A stretch of DNA of 64,000 bases from Paraburkholderia tuberum STM678 (lineage in GTDB: Bacteria; Pseudomonadota; Gammaproteobacteria; Burkholderiales; Burkholderiaceae), in assembly GCF_902833905.1 (NCBI RefSeq), contig NZ_CADFGP010000037.1, positions 1-64,000 on the forward strand. Reading direction: 5' to 3'. Below are positions 8,824 to 16,393 of this stretch, piece by piece (within the stretch, counting starts at the first letter, position 1; each line of letters opens with the position of its first letter). Both the position numbers and the translations under genes were made by a program. The notes under the pieces were generated by a model. The model did not search any database and was not told the origin of the DNA. It was given only the letters and a program-made list of their open reading frames with translations.

Positions 8824-9885
8824 CTATTTTCCATCCCTCTTTCCCCGCTTGCGGTGCACTACGGTCTTGCTGGCTGGCGCGGGCGTGACGCGCGGCGCGC
8901 GTGAAGGGCGTGTCGCCACCGGGCGCGCCGGGGTGGAGGCGGACTTCGCGCGGGCTGGGCGGGCGTCGCGAGTATCCGCCTGCCGCAGTGCCGCCGGTTG
9001 TTGCTGCAGCGTGACGTTCGTGGCCAGCACGGCACCGAGCCGTCCCTGCAGCACGCCCGCCTGGTGACGCACGTCCCCGAGCTGCGCCTGCAGCGCCTCG
9101 ACCGCCCGGTGATGGTCCGCCCCGCGACTGTCGGCCCGCTTCACCGCGGCATCGAGGTCCTTCTGCAGCTTCGCGGCCGCACCCCGCTCGCGGTCGATCT
9201 CCAGCAGCGCGCGCTTTTCCGACGCTCGCAGGCGCTCTTCGGCGCGTTCCGCGCTCTCGCGCAGCTTCTCGAGATCCCGCGAGAAACCTTCGCACCTTGT
9301 CCAGTTCACGGTCGCGCACGAGCGCCTCGGCCTTGAGCCGGACGACCTCGGCCTCGCACGCCTGCCGCGCCGCGTGGCCCTCGGCCTGCGCCTTTTCCAG
9401 TTCGCGCACCTGGACCTGCGTGGCAAGGAGCGCCGCCGTGCGCTGTTCGAGCGCGGTCTCGACGCGACCCAGTTCGTCGCGGGCAGCAACGACCGACCGT
9501 CGCGCCTCAACGCGTTGCGCCTCGACCTCGTCGCGCAGCGCGTCGAGCGCGGCTTCGGCAGAGGCGGTTGCGCGGGTCCAGAGCGCCGCGACCAGTTCGC
9601 CGGCAGCCGGCCCCAGATCGGCGGGCAGGTCGGGGTGTTCGATGCGCACCCGGCTCCTTTCGCGCAGTTCGGCCCAGAATTCACCGAGTACCTGGGTCGG
9701 CGTGCTCATGCTGCCGCGCTTGACCAACTGGTAAAGCCGGTTCGCGGTCGGCGTGATCCCGAAGCGGAAGAACAGGAGCGCGCAGACTTCGCGGTACAGC
9801 TCGCGGGTCTTCGGGAATTCGCCTTTCAGGCGGTCGATTTCAACCGAGAGGCGGGTTTCGTCGGGCAGGACGCCCCTCCATGCGC
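8824..9885 (-). pseudogene. kfrA: KfrA-like plasmid DNA-binding coiled-coil protein, frameshifted
   Basis: The N-terminal DNA-binding domain (KGEFPKTRELYREVCALLFF, then GITPTANRLYQLVKRGSMS) matches the KfrA N-terminal family. KfrA proteins bind DNA upstream of their own gene and form long coiled coils, aiding plasmid stability. A long Ala/Glu/Arg heptad region follows. At about 9290 the frame shifts and the coiled coil continues in the other frame (SRDLEKLRESAERAEERL and on), ending in a basic Ala/Pro-rich tail at 8824. The extreme N-terminus is missing: the frame has no start before the junction with the divergent recombinase near 9885. Confidence 0.75.
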
Positions 9886-11021
9886 TTGAACTGTCTGCCG
9901 ACCTCGACGGCCGCGATGGCAGCAACCGGGCGCGCGGGCATTCACAGATCGCCGCCCACGACGACCTGAATGCGGTCCGCGCATGGCTCGCGCGGGTCGC
10001 CGACAAAAAGACCACCTTCGAGAATTACCGCAAGGAAGCCGAACGGCTGCTGCTATGGGCGATCGTGCAACTGGGCAAGCCGCTGTCGTCGCTCACGCAC
10101 GAAGACCTGCAACTCTTCCGGCAATTCCTGAAAGACCCGTTGCCGCACGCGCGCTGGGTCGCCGACGGCGGGCGCAAATACCCGCGCCATGATCCGCGCT
10201 GGCGGCGGTTCTACAGGACGCTCCGGCCGAGTAGCCAGTACCAGGCGATGGTGATCATCAACGCGCTGTTCGCGTGGCTCGTCGAAGCCGGCTATCTGGC
10301 TGGCAACCCGCTGTCGCTGTCCCGGCAGCGCATCCGTCGCTCAAAGCCACGCATCACGCGCTATCTCGACCACGAACTGTGGCACGAAGTGAAGCTCCAT
10401 ATCGACAGCTTGCCGAAGGACACCCCGCGCGAGCGGGAGCGCTACCTGCGCGCACGGTGGCTGTTCACGCTGTTCTATCTTGGCGGCCTGCGTATCTCGG
10501 AGGTCGGCGGCAACACGATGGGCAGTTTCTTCTGCCGGCGCGATGCCGACGGCCACGAGCGCTGGTGGCTCGACGTGCTGGGCAAGGGCGACAAGGAGGG
10601 GCTGGTGCCCTCCTCGGCGGAAATGATGATGGAACTTGGGCGCTACCGGCGTGAGCGCGGCCTGTCCGCCCTGCCGTCAAGACATGAGGACACCCCGCTC
10701 GTGCTGCCGCTGGGCAAATCCATGCAGCCACTTCCCCGCTCCGCGCTGCATACGATCGTGAAGGCGATCTTTGCCGGCGCGGCCGAACGGCTCCGCCTGC
10801 GTGGCGACGGCTTCGCGGCACAGGCGGACCTGCTCGAACAGGCCTCCGCACTCTGGTTGCGCCACACCGCGGGTTCGCACATGGCCGACGGCGGCGCCGA
10901 TCTGCGTACCGTGCGCGACAACCTGCGCCACGCGTCCCTGACGAGCACCAACATCTACCTGCACACGCCCGACGAAGAGCGCCATCGGGAGACGGTGGAA
11001 AAGCACCGCATTGAATGGTAG
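9753..11021 (+). CDS. tyrosine recombinase/integrase with altered active site
   Basis: A SAM-like core-binding domain (RKEAERLLLWAIV) is followed by a catalytic domain. Visible catalytic positions are Arg in GGLRISEVGG, the second Arg in WLRHTAGSHM, His in NLRHASLT and the nucleophile Tyr in STNIYLHT. The HxxR histidine position is Leu (codon CTC at 10851-10853), although relatives have SAHWLRHT. Recognisable integrase sequence begins only near 9885. Upstream of that the frame is merely the antisense of kfrA, so the ATG at 9753 is nominal and the true N-terminus is probably lost. It may be catalytically weak or dead. Confidence 0.75.
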   Translation: MIPKRKNRSAQTSRYSSRVFGNSPFRRSISTERRVSSGRTPLHALELSADLDGRDGSNRARGHSQIAAHDDLNAVRAWLARVADKKTTFENYRKEAERLLLWAIVQLGKPLSSLTHEDLQLFRQFLKDPLPHARWVADGGRKYPRHDPRWRRFYRTLRPSSQYQAMVIINALFAWLVEAGYLAGNPLSLSRQRIRRSKPRITRYLDHELWHEVKLHIDSLPKDTPRERERYLRARWLFTLFYLGGLRISEVGGNTMGSFFCRRDADGHERWWLDVLGKGDKEGLVPSSAEMMMELGRYRRERGLSALPSRHEDTPLVLPLGKSMQPLPRSALHTIVKAIFAGAAERLRLRGDGFAAQADLLEQASALWLRHTAGSHMADGGADLRTVRDNLRHASLTSTNIYLHTPDEERHRETVEKHRIEW

Positions 11022-11154
11022 GCCTTGCCTGACCGGTCAGTGGCGTGTCGCTGCGGTCGGGAAAGCCAGTTCGAGCATGAAGCGGACAAAGCTGTAGGCG
11101 AACAGCAACGCGAGCGGTAACGACGCGACGACGAATGCCGGTTTCAAGCGGCGC

Positions 11155-11182
11155 CGGGCGTGCCCCGGGCGTGCCCCGGGCG
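11155..11182. repeat. short tandem repeat, 11-bp unit
   Basis: CGGGCGTGCCC repeated twice with a partial third copy. It probably arose by slippage and may have broken the small membrane-protein frame around it. Confidence 0.7.
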
Positions 11183-11479
11183 CTCCGCATGTGCATCGCG
11201 CCGATGCTGCGCGACCACCCACCGCAGATCGCCGCCCGCGGTATTGCACGGTACGGGCCGCCGCGCCTTCTTCGCTTCCAGCGATTTCATAACCGGTTTT
11301 CTCCGGAGCGCCTTACCCTGCTGAAAGGCCGGGAGCATGAAGGGGGTGACGGTATAGCCAGCCGACCGCAATCCGCCCCGTAGTCGCTGACTATCACCAC
11401 GCAGTTGCCTGAATGCAGGTCTATGTCACAGTTCGAAGAGTGTCTTGCGAACACACAACTTTGCCTCCCGGCTTCAATA

Positions 11480-11516
11480 AAAAACCCCCTCCAGAGAGCG
11501 GGCGATGAACCGCTCG
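11480..11516 (-). terminator. Rho-independent-like terminator after phoX
   Basis: Read on the minus strand: GAGCGG, an 8-base loop and CCGCTC, then a G-rich spacer and a run of six T. It lies about 85 bp past the phoX stop. The spacer between stem and T-run is longer than ideal. Confidence 0.5.
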
Positions 11517-11598
11517 CGAACCGTGCTTTTCGTATCGGATCAACGCGCCATCAATTTCCCCACAATGAGACTTGCGAGGATCTCTGCGAGCCTTGCCG

Positions 11599-13596
11599 TC
11601 ACACCAGCTTGATCGATGTCGGGTCTGCTGTCAGATAGCCGACCGACGCGCCGAAGCGATCCCTGTAATTCGCGCGCACAAGCGGATCGAGCGTGTCCCT
11701 GAGCGCCTGCGTATGCTGGCTGCCCCAGTCGCCGGCATGCTGGAAGTTGCTCATGATGTAGGTCCAGCCGTTGAGTTCGTCGACCGCATGCAGACCGGTC
11801 GATTCGGCGCCGGCGGGTGTCGACAGCAGACGCGTGAGCTGCTTCGTGTCGACGTTGTACGCCCAAAGGAAATTGTTCACGTGGTAGCCGCTGTCCTCGC
11901 CGATAAAGAGCGTGCGCAGCTTCTCCGAGAATTTCAGGTTGTCCGGGTTGGCGACCAACTCCGGGTCGGCCTTGTTGCCGAGCGCGTCGGCGGCGATGTC
12001 CTTGCCGACCAGCAGCGCGCTGGTGTGCACCGGCACCCACTCGCTGTTGATCGCGGCACCCTGGTTATCCTTCTGGCCGCCCGCGAGCTTGTGCTGAAGC
12101 ACGCCGCCGGCGTTGATCGCGGCGTCGACGGAAATGTTGCTCTCCGGGTTCCAGCCCTTCGCGTTGCCCTTCACCATCGAGTCGACGATGTTCTGCAAAG
12201 CGGAGTACGCGATCTTGTCCTTGATGTTGACCGTCGTCCCTTCCATCTTCGTGAAGCCCATGCTGCCGCCCGCCAGGTAAGCGTAGCGATGGGTTTCGAG
12301 GAAAGCCGCAACCTTCTCCTTGCCCGGCATGATCCTGACCCACTGCGCAGTGCCGCCGGCGAAGATCTTCCGGTAGTTAGCGTCGGCAGGATCGGTCCAC
12401 TTGACGTCGATGACGTCCTGCGGCCGATTCGACTTAGCCATGGCCTCGACTTCCGCGCTCGTCGCGTGACCCAGTTTGATCCACGTCAGGTCCGCGCCCG
12501 CCGCGGCCGGATCGACCGAGAAGCCCGCGCCCACTTTCGCCACATACAACGTGCCGGCCGACAGGTCCTTCTCGTTGTCCGCCACGAACATGAAGAGGCC
12601 GCTGTTGGTCGCGTCGTCGCCCATCAGGACCGTGCGGTTGTCCGGCATCACCTGCACCAGTTCGTGCGAAATGCGCCCGAGGCAATAGTGTTTTCTGACC
12701 GAGCCGGTGCCATCCGCCTTGACCGTGATTTCCGGCAGATGACCATAGAGATACGGGTTGAAAGCAATGTTCGCGTTGCCGTACAGGTTATCGTTGAACG
12801 CCTTGTACTGCGCCAGATTGCTCGAACTGGCCGTGAACGCATCCGGCTCGTATTCCTCGCTCGACAGATGCGTGTTCCACGGCGACAGGCTCGCGCCGCA
12901 GGTAATCCACAGTCCATTCGCGGGCGACGTGTCGACGTTGTGATACTTGACGAGCGTCAACTTGCCGGTGGCCGGATCCTGATCCAGCGTCAGCACCGCG
13001 ATCGGCGACGGGAGGCGGCCATACATGTCACTGCCGGACTGCGAGCGCGTCGTGTATTCGAACTGGACCACGGCGAACACCGTGTTGCCCTTTACGCCGG
13101 CGACCTTCGCGCCATCGATCTTCAGCAGCGACGTACCGTCCGGCGAGTCCGAAAAGAACTGGCGCCGTTGCGCGGGCACCGAATCGTCGTCGATCGGCTG
13201 GTTGTTGATGTCGAAGTACCCGCCTGCCAGCACGGTGCCGCCGTTGCCGTCCGGGACCAGATCGCCGGTCATGAAGAACGGCTGGTACGCGAGTTTGTAA
13301 GCCTTTTGGGAGCCGTCGGAATACGAAACCGTCAGGCCTGAGCCGACCGTGGTGGTTGCCATCAGCGACGGATTGGCGAGCGACGGCGCCGGCATGCTGG
13401 TGAAAGACGCCGAAGTGAAGTTCGCGACCGGGGTGGCAGGCGTAGTAGGCGTGGTGGAATTGGCCGACGGAGTCGCCAGATCGCCGCCGCAAGCGGTCAG
13501 CATCGACGCCGTGGCGATGCCGCCTAGCGGCAGCATCGGCGCACCGGCAAGTAGTTTCAGGGCCTTGCGGCGGGAAATGTCGAACGGCTCTGCCAT
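11599..13596 (-). CDS. phoX: PhoX-family alkaline phosphatase (Tat-exported)
   Basis: A 665-residue PhoX/DUF839 protein. The N-terminus has a twin-arginine signal (SRRKALKLLAG, residues 9-19) followed by a hydrophobic stretch and a lipobox-like LTACGG, and a Thr/Pro/Ser-rich linker. PhoX enzymes are calcium- and iron-dependent phosphatases that release phosphate from organic esters in the periplasm or at the surface. Family features include EEYEPDAF, RISHELVQ and the GEDSGYHVNNFLWAYN motif near the C-terminus. The length fits the family. A three-repeat Pho box lies about 107-135 bp upstream, so PhoB control under phosphate limitation is expected. It appears monocistronic, with a terminator-like hairpin downstream. 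Confidence 0.93.
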   Translation of the reverse strand: MAEPFDISRRKALKLLAGAPMLPLGGIATASMLTACGGDLATPSANSTTPTTPATPVANFTSASFTSMPAPSLANPSLMATTTVGSGLTVSYSDGSQKAYKLAYQPFFMTGDLVPDGNGGTVLAGGYFDINNQPIDDDSVPAQRRQFFSDSPDGTSLLKIDGAKVAGVKGNTVFAVVQFEYTTRSQSGSDMYGRLPSPIAVLTLDQDPATGKLTLVKYHNVDTSPANGLWITCGASLSPWNTHLSSEEYEPDAFTASSSNLAQYKAFNDNLYGNANIAFNPYLYGHLPEITVKADGTGSVRKHYCLGRISHELVQVMPDNRTVLMGDDATNSGLFMFVADNEKDLSAGTLYVAKVGAGFSVDPAAAGADLTWIKLGHATSAEVEAMAKSNRPQDVIDVKWTDPADANYRKIFAGGTAQWVRIMPGKEKVAAFLETHRYAYLAGGSMGFTKMEGTTVNIKDKIAYSALQNIVDSMVKGNAKGWNPESNISVDAAINAGGVLQHKLAGGQKDNQGAAINSEWVPVHTSALLVGKDIAADALGNKADPELVANPDNLKFSEKLRTLFIGEDSGYHVNNFLWAYNVDTKQLTRLLSTPAGAESTGLHAVDELNGWTYIMSNFQHAGDWGSQHTQALRDTLDPLVRANYRDRFGASVGYLTADPTSIKLV

Positions 13597-13702
13597 GTTG
13601 TCGTGATCCAGGGTTCGGGTAGCGTGGGTGAATGCACAGCCGGCACGCAGTCAGCCCCAAACCAATTGGTTCACGCTCGCGCCGCTATGACGCGAGGATT
13701 CT

Positions 13703-13731
13703 ATGAAGTTAATATGAAAGAATATTGACAG
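13703..13731 (-). promoter_or_regulatory. Pho box (three 7-mers) upstream of phoX
   Basis: On the minus strand CTGTCAA, CTTTCAT and ACTTCAT are spaced by AT-rich 4-mers (TATT, ATTA), the 11-bp period of PhoB sites (consensus CTGTCAT). It lies 107-135 bp ahead of the phoX start. Confidence 0.8.
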
Positions 13732-13778
13732 GCGTTAGTAATTTTTGAATCAGCCTGGTCAGCCGGCCTGCCCCGCCT

Positions 13779-14072
13779 CTAGCCCGGGCGGCGAAATTCG
13801 TTTTCGACCCAGGCCACGGCGCTCGCCTTGCTGAGCTGAAGCTGGGCGCGACCTGCACTTGCGCCGACTGCTCGCCGAAGGTGTCGAGCGCGGTCAGCAG
13901 CGCGTACGGTTCGATGTCGTCCGCAACGATGTCCAGCGTGATGTCGAGTTCGTCGTTACCGTCCGCGCTCGCCACCCGCACTTCTTTATGGAGTTGCGCA
14001 CGCAGTTGCTGCTCATGGCGGCGCAGGACTTCTGAGGCGGTCTTCACCAGCGTGTTGAACGCCGACGTGTCG
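13779..14072 (-). pseudogene. unidentified gene, 5'-truncated and frameshifted
   Basis: The frame opens at the IS6 junction (about 14072) with SAFNTLVKTASEVLRRHEQQ and continues as an acidic, protein-like sequence (ELDITLDIVADDIEPYALLT). Near 13860 the frame shifts: the sensible tail is RAQLQLSKASAVAWVENEF, ending at TAG 13779-13781. I do not recognise the family. Its start is lost at the insertion-sequence boundary. Confidence 0.45.
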
Positions 14073-14076
14073 AGAA

Positions 14077-14411
14077 TACCTGTATCGCGCCGTCAACAAG
14101 GCCGGCAACACCATCGACTTTCTGTTACGGGCCCATCGGGATAAGACTGCGGCGCGGCGGTATTTCGAAAAGTCGATGGCCCTGAATGGCGAACCCGAGA
14201 CTGTGACGATCGACAAAAGCGGCGCCAATATGGCTGCGTTGCAAGCCATCAACGCCGAGCGCGAAACGCCCATCAAGATCCGGCAGACGAAGTACTTGAA
14301 CAATATCATCGAACAGGACCCCCGCGCGATTAAACGGCGTACCCGCTCCATGCTCGGGTTCAAGAATTTCCGGTGCGCACGCATCCTGCTCGGTGGCATC
14401 GAGGTAGCTCA
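14077..14411 (+). pseudogene. IS6-family transposase, C-terminal remnant
   Basis: Encodes YLYRAVNKAGNTIDFLL, then ETVTIDKSGANMAALQ and IRQTKYLNNIIEQDPRAIKR, ending in MLGFKNFRCARILLGGIE, all typical of the DDE domain of IS6-type transposases. The N-terminal part and the last residues are absent. It is flanked on both sides by truncated genes, so it probably marks a deletion started by the element. Confidence 0.85.
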
Positions 14412-14927
14412 ATGTCGGAGGACGTGGACACAGCCGGACAAGTTACCTTTCCGAATGCGGAACTTGTTGCTCATCAGCGAGAGGTCGAATTTTGGCAGGA
14501 TGACGGAAATCTAAGTCGTGCCAGCGAGCGTGCCCGCGGTAACTTCCTGATAGCCCGTCAAGTGTTCGACGGCTACCGCGACAAGCTCCGTACTTTCGAC
14601 GAGGGCGAAGTGCTGCCCGGTATCAGAGCGATGCCGCTACCGGGACACACAGATGGACACTCCGGATATCTTCTCGAATCCCATGATCAGGGCCTGCTTG
14701 TTTGGGGAGATATTGTTCATTTTCCTCACATCCAGATTAAACGGCCAGACGTATCGATTGCATTCGATCAAGACCCTGCCCTGGCAGCCACCACACGTTC
14801 ACGGCTTCTGGACCTGGTCAGCTCGGAGGGACTTTTGATCGCCGGTATGCATTTGGGGGAACTCGGCTTCGCGCGAATAAAGCGAACGAGCGGAAGCTAC
14901 GGTCTGCTTTATGAGACCGAAGTATGA
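14412..14927 (+). pseudogene. MBL-fold metallo-hydrolase, C-terminal half
   Basis: The 171-residue frame has the second half of a metallo-beta-lactamase fold: FPNAELVAHQREVEFW, the PGHTDGHSGY motif supplying a zinc-binding His, and LLVWGDIVHFPHIQ with an Asp ligand. The N-terminal HxHxDH site is gone, cut at the IS6 remnant. Relatives are roughly 280-320 residues, so it is inactive. The ATG at 14412 merely lies at the fusion point. Confidence 0.75.
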
Positions 14928-14998
14928 GGCCGCGAACAGAAGCAACCATGTCTGATACCGGTCCGGCACTCTGCACTGGACCAACGACGAACACTACG

Positions 14999-15126
14999 CC
15001 AGCGTTCCCACATCAACGCCTTCTGGCTTTCGCTGTAATAGATCCGGCGCCTCTGTTTCATTTGCAACACTCCCGCCGCTCATGCGACGTTCATTGTGTT
15101 GCATCGACCGGTTGAATCCGCTGTAG
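14999..15126 (-). pseudogene. IS30-family element, left end and transposase start only
   Basis: Minus-strand ATG at 15059-15061 begins MKQRRRIYYSESQKALMWER, the typical opening of IS30 transposases, and is lost after about 21 codons. Upstream, 15097-15126 reads CTACAGCGGATTCAACCGGT and on to GCAACA, which looks like the terminal inverted repeat. The rest of the element is missing. Confidence 0.6.
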
Positions 15127-15136
15127 TCGATCCGGG

Positions 15137-16066
15137 CTAAGCTTGACGCGCCCACGCAGTCTGATGCTGAGTCGCCCCGTTGCCTCCAATCTCGCCCATC
15201 AGATAATCGATGAACGACGCTATTCGCGAAGAAACGGCTGTATTGCGGTAATAGACAGCATGGATTGGCTGACGGACGTCCTTGGTCTGACGGGCGAGGA
15301 TCTGCACGAGACGCCCTGTTTCGCGGTCCCGGTCGGTCATGAAATCCGACAGGCAGACAACGCCCACGCCTTCGAGCGCCAGTTGACGAAGCGTCTCGCC
15401 GCTCGATGAACTTGCCACCGGCTCGATACGGTACGGCTCACCGTCGGCACCGAGCAACGGCCAGACATTGAGCGACTCCGGTTGTGTAAAGCCCAGCAGT
15501 ACGTGCTTGCCAAGGTCAGCGACCTCGCGCGGATGTCCGTGCGCCTCAAGATAGTCGGGACTCGCAAGAACACGCATGCGGCTACTGCCAACAAGCCGGC
15601 TATGCAGCGTCGAATCCTTGAGCCGGCCAATTCGAATAGCGACATCGGTGCGGCTCTCGAGTAGATCGATGATGCCGTCGTTCGTGTTCAGCTCCAGGTG
15701 AACGTGCGGATAGCGCACGCGGTAGCCTTGCACAAGCGGTGCGATCACGTGCAGCATGAAAGGCGACGCTGCATTGATCCGCAGGAGCCCCGACGGGTTT
15801 TCCCGCCGCGCGACCATCTGTTCCTCCGCGCTTTCCACGGAATCGATGATGGCGCGCGCGTGTTGAAGGAACGCGCGCCCTTCCTCGGTCAGCTCCATCC
15901 TGCGCGTGGTCCGGCGCATCAAGGTCGTTTTCAGCTTTTCCTCGAGGCGCCCCAGCGTCCGGCTGGCCGCCGACACTGTCAGGTCGAGATGTTGGGCAGT
16001 TGCCGTCATCGAGCCGGTATCGACCACGGCCATGAAAGTCGCCAATTCGTCGAGGGTGATATTCAT
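15137..16066 (-). CDS. LysR-family transcriptional regulator
   Basis: A 309-residue LTTR with N-terminal winged helix (residues 1-60, SAASRTLGRLEEKL, LMRRTTRRMELTEEG) and a C-terminal periplasmic-binding-like effector domain. It belongs to the PecT/DsdC-like short-chain subgroup common in Burkholderia. Its likely partner genes were lost: downstream is only an IS30 stub, upstream a 327-bp gap. A 15-bp palindrome, TTCTTTT-C-AAAAGAA (16074-16088), overlaps the leader 8 bp before the start codon and may be autoregulatory. Target genes are unknown. Confidence 0.9.
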   Translation of the reverse strand: MNITLDELATFMAVVDTGSMTATAQHLDLTVSAASRTLGRLEEKLKTTLMRRTTRRMELTEEGRAFLQHARAIIDSVESAEEQMVARRENPSGLLRINAASPFMLHVIAPLVQGYRVRYPHVHLELNTNDGIIDLLESRTDVAIRIGRLKDSTLHSRLVGSSRMRVLASPDYLEAHGHPREVADLGKHVLLGFTQPESLNVWPLLGADGEPYRIEPVASSSSGETLRQLALEGVGVVCLSDFMTDRDRETGRLVQILARQTKDVRQPIHAVYYRNTAVSSRIASFIDYLMGEIGGNGATQHQTAWARQA

Positions 16067-16393
16067 TCTTGATTTCTTTTCAAAAGAATTTTGTTTATAG
16101 ACCGGTTTGTGAACAAAAGTAAAGCTGGCAGACTCGGCCCGTCAGAATCCTCAATTCCTTCGCGAGGGAATGCAGCCGCCGGAGGGCGCAGGCGCGCTGT
16201 CGAGTCTGGTGAGACAAAACTTTCTCCAATGTCACGGAGATTTAATAAATCAAACAGGCTGTTTCTGGAGACATACGCCGCGACGTTCAGGCTTGCGCAG
16301 ACCAGGCGGGCAACTAACTCTGCTTAGCCGGAATGCGACTGACATCGGCATAAAGCCGGCGCGCAACTCACCTCGATCAATGCGAGCACAAAC
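16067..16393. other. intergenic region with divergent promoters
   Basis: Holds the upstream regions of the LysR gene (left) and the ATPase regulator (right). The first 60 bp are AT-rich with the 16074-16088 palindrome. No gene or further clear site was seen in the rest. Confidence 0.5.

Larger units (their letters stand above)
11022..11598. other. 577-bp stretch without a confident gene
   Basis: Between the recombinase and phoX. On the minus strand 11037-11120 encodes one hydrophobic segment (AFVVASLPLALLFAYSFVRF) that may be the tail of a lost membrane protein, but I cannot assign it. An 11-bp unit (CGGGCGTGCCC) occurs twice plus a partial third copy at 11155-11182. A terminator-like hairpin serving phoX lies at 11480-11516. 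Confidence 0.5.

Noticed and set aside
5610..11021. Recombinase-in-trio (RIT) element
   Set aside because: Only two recombinases are visible, one dead, separated by unrelated genes. RIT elements have three adjacent, overlapping recombinase genes.
11155..11182. Tandem GC repeat as an iteron or origin
   Set aside because: Only two and a half copies, no adjacent replication initiator gene and no AT-rich unwinding region; slippage is simpler.
11572..13341. 589-codon forward open frame
   Set aside because: Complete antisense of phoX in high-GC DNA. Its composition (many Arg, Val, His) is typical of a shadow frame.
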